A DNA stretch of 64,000 nt from NCBI RefSeq assembly GCF_014192335.1, contig NZ_JACHXU010000029.1, positions 35,720-99,719 of the forward strand, read 5' to 3'. Source of the DNA: Aporhodopirellula rubra (GTDB taxonomy: Bacteria; Planctomycetota; Planctomycetia; Pirellulales; Pirellulaceae). A program made the position numbers and the translations under genes. Each line of letters begins with the position of its first letter. Position 1 is the stretch's first letter. Positions 59,039 to 64,000 of the stretch are shown piece after piece. Under the pieces are notes generated by a model that saw only the letters and a list, made by a program, of their open reading frames with translations, had not been told where the DNA came from and made no database searches.

Positions 59039-60415
59039 CTAAGGCTGCGTGTAGCCTAAGCCGTTGCCGTCAAGGATTGCCGTCGGAACTTGTCCGCCGC
59101 GGATTTCAAACATCGGTTCGTATCGGCTCATCCATGCCCGGTTTCCTTCCGGGCAGTATTGCCGTCCGTTACTTTCAACGGCGGCAACACCCAGGATATG
59201 GGCCGACAGTGAAGCGGAATGTAGCAGCGACGCGCCCACGCAGGTGAGGTCCTGAACGCATAAGAATCGCCCTTCGTGCCTAGCAACGGCTCCGAGTAGC
59301 AATGCCTCGGAATGCCCCTTGCATGCCTTCAACGCGATCCCCGAATAACCCTGCGAGACCGCCCGTTTCAGGCTTGTGAGGTCCGTCAATGATTCGTCAA
59401 TCACGACCGGTTTCAACTTCGCGACACGGTGCATCGTGACGGCGTTCGGACGGTTGAGATCGCGTGCGGTGGGTTGTTCGATGTACTCGATTCGGTCGTA
59501 GCCTTCCGGGCATTGTGTTCGCAGATCCGCGAGCAGTTGCAGAACATACTCTTCGTCTGGGCATCGTTCGTTGAAGTCGAGCGAATACCAATAGGGTTTG
59601 CCCGTGGAACTTCCCCGGTTCACTGTTTGGTTAGCGACCTCGTCAATGTGAATGATCCGCTGTAAATCCCATTGAGGATCGTCACCGTTGAGTTTGATCT
59701 TGAGGTGCGTCAGTTCGTTACGTTCAATCCATTGGCCCAGTGTTTCGGGAAGTCCGTCGTCGACGGGGCTCGTAACGTCGTCCGCAGTGAGTGGATCGAG
59801 GGCTCCGACCAAGTGATAGAGTGGCAGAGAGGCCGTCGGCGTTGGTGAGATGAAGCGGTCGAGTGTGAGTCCCCGGTACGCGTCGTCGTGCAAGAGTTCT
59901 CCGAGATCGGATGGCAGATGTTCGGGCGTTAACAAAGCGTAACTACTCGCCTGGGCAGCTTTGCCATGGGCGTCGAACAGGGCGGCCTCGATCGCGGAGC
60001 CCGCCAGGAGAACGGCGAGTTCGGGAATCGATTGTTGGAGGCCACGTTCTTCTGCGATTTCGTTGACGATTTGGTGCCGTTGGTCAGCCAAACGGACACA
60101 AATTTCGATCGGATGTCCCGGCGACATGGAGGACTCAAACGCAGCAGCTGTGCGGCGTGCGATCTCGAGCACCATCTCCAATTTGGTCGTGTCGGAAATC
60201 TCCGGATCCGGCCAGGCCCAGGCGACGCCCATCGTCATGCTGCCAAGGCCTCGAGCACTTCGCCCGTCAGCGAGAGAGGCATCGCAGTACACGTTTAAAA
60301 CCGTCACATCGGTAACCACCCTGCCTCCAAATTTCATTGGCGTGCGATATCGGTAGGACTCCTCCTCGAGTTGCAGCGTGAAATTGGTAAGGGAGGTTGG
60401 AGGGAGGGTATTCAT
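59039..60415 (-). CDS. Enolase-superfamily (mandelate racemase/muconate lactonizing) enzyme
   Basis: A 458-residue protein with the N-terminal capping domain and C-terminal barrel of the superfamily. Barrel strands carry LTHLKIKLNGD (KxK catalytic position), WYSLDFNERCPDEEY (first metal ligand Asp), IEYIEQPTARD (Glu), KPVVIDESLTDL (Asp/Glu) and GIALKACKGHSEALL (second catalytic Lys). Two acid-base lysines and three acidic metal ligands are therefore present. The N-terminal region is longer than in most members. The subfamily and substrate cannot be read. It converges on gltX with 11 bases between the stops. Confidence 0.88.
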   Translation of the reverse strand: MNTLPPTSLTNFTLQLEEESYRYRTPMKFGGRVVTDVTVLNVYCDASLADGRSARGLGSMTMGVAWAWPDPEISDTTKLEMVLEIARRTAAAFESSMSPGHPIEICVRLADQRHQIVNEIAEERGLQQSIPELAVLLAGSAIEAALFDAHGKAAQASSYALLTPEHLPSDLGELLHDDAYRGLTLDRFISPTPTASLPLYHLVGALDPLTADDVTSPVDDGLPETLGQWIERNELTHLKIKLNGDDPQWDLQRIIHIDEVANQTVNRGSSTGKPYWYSLDFNERCPDEEYVLQLLADLRTQCPEGYDRIEYIEQPTARDLNRPNAVTMHRVAKLKPVVIDESLTDLTSLKRAVSQGYSGIALKACKGHSEALLLGAVARHEGRFLCVQDLTCVGASLLHSASLSAHILGVAAVESNGRQYCPEGNRAWMSRYEPMFEIRGGQVPTAILDGNGLGYTQP

Positions 60416-60566
60416 GCTTATCGGGGAACGCTCGAACGCGGGTTGGACAGATGCCGCTGGGCTACGAAAAAACCTCTCGGTCGGACATGGAAGATGCCGG
60501 GCGAGAGGTATTCGAAATTGTCGAAGTGGTTTGTTTTGTGGGGGCGGCGAGAGTCGTCGTTTGTTT

Positions 60567-60607
60567 TCAAAAAAACAGCGGTGGGGCGCCCGCTTGAGTT
60601 TTTTTGA
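60567..60607. terminator. Bidirectional rho-independent terminator
   Basis: TCAAAAAAAC (60567-60576) and GTTTTTTTGA (60598-60607) are perfect inverses around a GC-rich core (GCGG/CCGC), so a T-run ends the hairpin on both strands. On the minus strand it ends the response-regulator transcript about 73 bases after its stop. Confidence 0.85.
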
Positions 60608-60679
60608 ATCATCAAATGGACACGCCGTATCGGGTTGCCACGACAGCCATCAGGGCAACCAAAATGGGTGTGTCAGTTA

Positions 60680-61312
60680 TTAGACGAGGTTTTTGCGAAC
60701 GGCCCAGACAGCGGCTTGTGTACGATCGGAAACGCCGAGCTTACGCAAGATGTGTTGAACGTGTTCTTTCACCGTTTCGTAACTGATGCCGAGCATCTTG
60801 GCGATTTCTTTGTTCGTCAGACCAAGAGCCATTTGACGAAGGACTTCGCTTTCACGCTGAGTCAACGGAACGTCGATGTCTTGGTTCATCCGTGGAGTCG
60901 CCAATGCACCGGTCACGCGACGGAGTTCTTCCCGTGTCCAGGATTGCTCGCCTGCGAAACAAAGGTTCAGTGCTTCGATCAATCGCTCGACAGGAGCGGT
61001 CTTGAGAACGTATCCCGATGCACCCAGAGCAACGGCTCGAGCGACGTAGGTCGGGTTGTCGTATCCCGAGAACAGCAACACGGGTAGATCGGGGTGATCG
61101 AGTTTGACGCGGCCGAGGGTATTGAGTCCGTCGCCGCCATCCATACGGATGTCGAGGAGGATCGCATCGGGAGCGTCATTGTTTACGAATTCGAGAGCTT
61201 CAGCGGCCTTGGTCGCTTCGCCAACGATTTCGATGTCGGTGTCGGCGAGGGCAGCCCGTGTGCCCAACCGCGAGACGGCGTGGTCATCGACGATGAGGAG
61301 TCGTTTTGACAT
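60680..61312 (-). CDS. NarL/LuxR-family response regulator
   Basis: From the ATG at 61312 the product is 210 residues. The receiver domain has the acidic pair Asp9-Asp10 (LLIVDDHAVSR), the phosphorylation site Asp54 (AILLDIRMDGG), and the conserved Lys in GYVLKTAP. The C-terminal LuxR helix-turn-helix is LTQRESEVLRQMALGLTNKEIAKML with VKEHVQHILRKLGV. A sensor kinase must phosphorylate it; none is adjacent. It ends in a bidirectional terminator. The intergenic region on its other side holds a palindromic, operator-like sequence. Confidence 0.94.
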   Translation of the reverse strand: MSKRLLIVDDHAVSRLGTRAALADTDIEIVGEATKAAEALEFVNNDAPDAILLDIRMDGGDGLNTLGRVKLDHPDLPVLLFSGYDNPTYVARAVALGASGYVLKTAPVERLIEALNLCFAGEQSWTREELRRVTGALATPRMNQDIDVPLTQRESEVLRQMALGLTNKEIAKMLGISYETVKEHVQHILRKLGVSDRTQAAVWAVRKNLV

Positions 61313-61882
61313 TGGAATTTCCGGAGGAATAGGGGGTGAGACGTTACGAGAAAGAGGTATTTGGCAAGTAGACGGCGACACGACTCGCTCGGTTCCACCG
61401 AAAATTCGGATAGAACTGGAAATCGGGGGGGCACGAAAATCTACCTCTGTAAGGTAGGAAAGCGGCAACCAGTAGCGGCAGCCGTAATGAATTATTACGG
61501 AATTCCCGGTTGGATGTTACCAGTGGTGCTTTTTTTCTACCAAATACCCCCTGTTTGGAAAACTCTTGTCAAGCAGGTGGGGCGATCCACGGGTGGCCCT
61601 GTCTCACGCAAGAGGAACTCCTTAACTGTAATTAATACAGTTGAACTGTTAATTTGTTCGGTCCTCCGCAGTGGAATCATTTCAGGTTTTTTCTCTCTCG
61701 CAGTCGCTATTTTTGGTGCAACCGTCGCAAAAAGACCCTCAAACGGTCGCTTTAATACGGTCACTGCCTTAGATTGAGTGTTGCAAGAGCGAGAGAAACG
61801 GCGTGACAGAAAACCGATCGGTTCGGCGCCCCCGGCTACGGAAAAAAAATCGCCGGCAAACCAACCGGATAGGAGTGACTTG
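61313..61882. other. 570-base divergent promoter region
   Basis: This stretch separates the leftward response regulator from the rightward DUF4261-like gene. It is relatively AT-rich and contains the operator-like repeats at 61624-61650 and CTACCT/AGGTAG (61441-61457). An open frame of 138 codons (61361-61777) has no ribosome-binding site or motif and is not supported. AGGAG at 61871-61875 serves the rightward gene. Confidence 0.4.
61624..61650. promoter_or_regulatory. Operator-like AACTGTA repeats
   Basis: AACTGTA (61624-61630) and TACAGTT (61636-61642) form a perfect 7-bp inverted repeat with a 5-base spacer, followed at 61644 by a third half-site AACTGTT in direct orientation. The AT-rich surroundings and position between divergent genes suit a regulator site. 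Confidence 0.5.
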
Positions 61883-62977
61883 ATGGCAAAGGGATTGTTC
61901 ACCCAAGGGATGTGCGTGCTTTTGAAGCAGCCGCTACCGTTGGAGGAAATCCAAGAACGTTTGAAATCGTTTGAGTTGGTCGCGCGCCAAGAATCCGACG
62001 ACGATGACGCTCCCGAGACCCTGGTCTACGAGTTTCGCCCTGATGTGGGTGGCCATCTGCTCGTCACACCGACTTCGTCACCCTGGCCGGACGACATGGG
62101 CGATCCCGATGAGTCCCCTGAGCGTTTCGTCGCGTGGTCGTTAGGACAGTTCGGACCGCTCGCGTTTCCCGGGGGATTGGACCGTGCGACGTCCCAGTCC
62201 TGGGGCTGGGAAGGTGCTCCTGATGTCGTGTCACAGCACACGGCGCACGTTAGGCTCCTGATCAGTTACGTGCTGGGATCGGACGAGGACGACGACGAGG
62301 ATCTGCCAATGGTTCCCGAGGACTATGACGCGATCGCGGAGCTGCAGACCCTCACGCGGGCGGTGACCGCTTTACTGGAATCCCCTCAATCTCTGTGCTA
62401 CTTCAACCCTGGCGGCGAAATCTTGCGAGACGCCACTTTGCTGCGTCAGGGGCTCAATCACGCTTGGTGCCACGAACTGCCACCGCTGGATATGTGGACA
62501 AACGTTCGGATTTTTTCCGAGGAAGACGGCTGGGTCGTGATGGATACCGTCGGAAACGGTCAATTTGACCTGCCCGATATGGAGGCCGTCTGTCGGCGAG
62601 ACGTCTACCAGCCTGGTGACATTGAAAATTTCCTTCGCCACGCGACTCTCTATTTGCTCGCCGGCGACGAAGACGTGTGCACGGGAGACACCGCTGACGG
62701 CCCGGGAGACATCAGTTGGTCGGCGATTGAGTGCGGCACGTCGCTTTCCGATCCTCCCCGGCCCACGATTCGATGGATCCCCGAAGATCCGCACGAACCG
62801 CCAGAGCACCTGCTCGATCCGGGCGATGAGGAGATGGACGAGGAACTCGACGAGCTTCTCGACGGAGACGACGAAGAGAGCTTTCTCGACGATCACGAAA
62901 TGCGAGGCAGCTCGTACGAGGACCATCTCGAGGATCTCGACGACGGCGATGAGCCTCCCGGTTCGGTCCCGTTCTAA
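61883..62977 (+). CDS. DUF4261-like protein
   Basis: From the ATG at 61883 (AGGAG seven bases upstream) the product is 364 residues. The N-terminal part MAKGLFTQGMCVLLKQPLPL and the C-terminal half with SLCYFNPGGEILRD, LPPLDMWTNVRIF and WVVMDTVGNGQFDLPDMEAV match my recollection of DUF4261 proteins, often encoded as stand-alone genes and of unknown role. The last 60 residues are highly acidic (EEMDEELDELLDGDDEE). No membrane segment is present. The family name rests on remembered motifs and should be confirmed by a profile search. Confidence 0.72.
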   Translation: MAKGLFTQGMCVLLKQPLPLEEIQERLKSFELVARQESDDDDAPETLVYEFRPDVGGHLLVTPTSSPWPDDMGDPDESPERFVAWSLGQFGPLAFPGGLDRATSQSWGWEGAPDVVSQHTAHVRLLISYVLGSDEDDDEDLPMVPEDYDAIAELQTLTRAVTALLESPQSLCYFNPGGEILRDATLLRQGLNHAWCHELPPLDMWTNVRIFSEEDGWVVMDTVGNGQFDLPDMEAVCRRDVYQPGDIENFLRHATLYLLAGDEDVCTGDTADGPGDISWSAIECGTSLSDPPRPTIRWIPEDPHEPPEHLLDPGDEEMDEELDELLDGDDEESFLDDHEMRGSSYEDHLEDLDDGDEPPGSVPF

Positions 62978-63118
62978 CTCGGTCGTCGTCTCAATATCGA
63001 GTACGCAGCCGTTGCTCAGTCGAGGTCTTGTTCCAGACGCCGTCCTTGCCAAGTCATTGTGGAATCCGCTCGGTAGGGCTCACTGCGGTGGGGGGTGAAG
63101 CGATCATTGCCGAGGAGC

Positions 63119-63784
63119 TTATTGCCGCGTGGGCAATTCATCTCCGAACAGAAATTGCTCGACGGTTGAAATCACGTTCGGTTGCATCACAACAGACATG
63201 TGCGTTGCCGGGACGCACCGGACATCGATGTCTGGCAGATGAGACAAATCCACTTGGCGGACGCCTAAGTCGATCTGCGCCCAAATGACCATCCGCTTTA
63301 GTTTGGGATCGCATTGGAGCGATGCCATTGCTTTCTCTGCGTTCGCAATGATGGCGATCTCGGGGATCAAATCACCACCGAGACAATGCATGATTTTGGG
63401 GATGAATCCGCAACCGATCACTGGAGCGATTGATACCAGTCCACCGACGTTGTGATTTTGCGTCTTCGCAATGGCTTGTCTCGCGATCCAATCGCCGAAA
63501 CTATGCGTGACGATTCCGATTCGTTCGCCATCCGATTTGTCGGAAATTAGTTCGGCGAGACGCGAGATACTGGATTCCGTGTTTCGAAACACGTAGTGAT
63601 CCTGCCAAATACTGACATGTTTTCGGAAACGGCGCAGACGAAACCACATTGGGAGCATCAACGTTCGCGGTTCCATCAAACCCGGAATGAGCACGATGCG
63701 ATCAATGCGTGAGCGTACGTCGCCGTCATCGTGACTCGGCAATGACCCGTCGGTTCGACCGTGTGCGAGCGGAATCGAGTGCAT
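63119..63784 (-). CDS. Alpha/beta hydrolase-fold protein
   Basis: A 221-residue hydrolase-like protein. IDRIVLIPGLMEPRT is the first strand and oxyanion region. The nucleophile elbow is IVTHSFGDWIARQ (Gly-x-Ser-x-Gly variant T-H-S-F-G). The catalytic His is probably in PATHMSVVM near the C-terminus, and an Asp in the LPDIDVRC strand is a candidate acid. No signal peptide is visible. The substrate is unknown. It is convergent with the DUF4261-like gene across 141 bases. Confidence 0.82.
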   Translation of the reverse strand: MHSIPLAHGRTDGSLPSHDDGDVRSRIDRIVLIPGLMEPRTLMLPMWFRLRRFRKHVSIWQDHYVFRNTESSISRLAELISDKSDGERIGIVTHSFGDWIARQAIAKTQNHNVGGLVSIAPVIGCGFIPKIMHCLGGDLIPEIAIIANAEKAMASLQCDPKLKRMVIWAQIDLGVRQVDLSHLPDIDVRCVPATHMSVVMQPNVISTVEQFLFGDELPTRQ

Positions 63785-64000
63785 TGCGAGAAGGTGTTAC
63801 GTAGGAGTGTTACGAGAGACGCGCCAGTCCTGGACGACGCGACGACATGATGTAGATCGCGTGCAGCACTCCAGGGATGAGCCCCTCTTTATAGCCCACA
63901 TCTTTTAGAGTACATCAATGGTCTTGTAAAAGCCTAAGTTCGCTCATGGAGGGTGTTGGCCGTGCAATGGATCGAATCGGAGTTTGCGACGCTTAAATTG

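Noticed and set aside
61361..61777. 138-codon rightward frame between the response regulator and the DUF4261-like gene
   Set aside because: Composition is unlike neighbouring genes, no ribosome-binding site, and it runs through operator-like repeats.

Overview
The window looks like chromosomal DNA of a planctomycete, most probably a member of the Pirellulaceae (Rhodopirellula-like). Reasons: Ser/Thr kinases with a DWG or DLG motif in place of DFG, a Cx-rich secreted protein, a formylglycine-type sulfatase, Gfo/Idh/MocA and enolase-superfamily enzymes, a giant CcsB-CcsA fusion, a GSII-type glutamine synthetase, many GTG/TTG starts and moderately high GC. I see no phage, insertion sequence, CRISPR array, rRNA or tRNA. 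The assignment to a family is inference from gene content, not from a phylogeny.

Layout. 0-6 kb: a truncated membrane Ser/Thr kinase (leftward), then two lipoproteins and a CinA-C/PncC amidase. 6-13.3 kb: the cytochrome c haem-ligation protein CcsBA, then the nitrogen-signalling pair glnB-glnD. 13.4-26 kb: a kelch protein, then a long leftward block holding aspS, yidC, an ahpC/KaiC-like/unknown operon, a Dabb protein, hemH with a tandem-ACT protein, and ligA. 26-31 kb: glgX facing a cupin gene and glnII. 31-36 kb: small envelope and secreted proteins, a cyclophilin, a GT2 glycosyltransferase and a gene-poor stretch. 36-42 kb: a protein kinase fused to an Hsp70-like ATPase, hemC, a glutathione peroxidase and an SDR. 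42-47 kb: a TPR membrane protein, a MocA-type oxidoreductase, a Wzz/GumC-like protein and a DUF2141 protein. 47-52 kb: the conserved block SRP RNA-dnaX-ybaB-recR followed by rpoN. 52-64 kb: sulfatase, small membrane and TPR proteins, a XylR-type regulator, gltX, an enolase-superfamily enzyme, a NarL/LuxR response regulator, a DUF4261-like protein and an alpha/beta hydrolase.

How the genes relate. Nitrogen control is strongly represented: PII (glnB), its uridylyltransferase (glnD), a GSII synthetase (glnII) and sigma-54 (rpoN), the last with a near-consensus -24/-12 element in front of it. Tetrapyrrole and haem use is represented by hemC, hemH and ccsBA. Translation and secretion are represented by aspS, gltX, yidC and the SRP RNA. 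Replication and repair are represented by dnaX, recR and ligA.

The most noteworthy observations are the kinase-Hsp70 fusion (36.3-39.2 kb), a run of ten A residues inside dnaX placed where slippage would give a short gamma-like product, a PDZ-like module inside YidC, the -24/-12 site before rpoN, and several unassigned palindromes and structured intergenic segments. Promoters, operators and terminators are read by eye and carry lower confidence than the protein calls.
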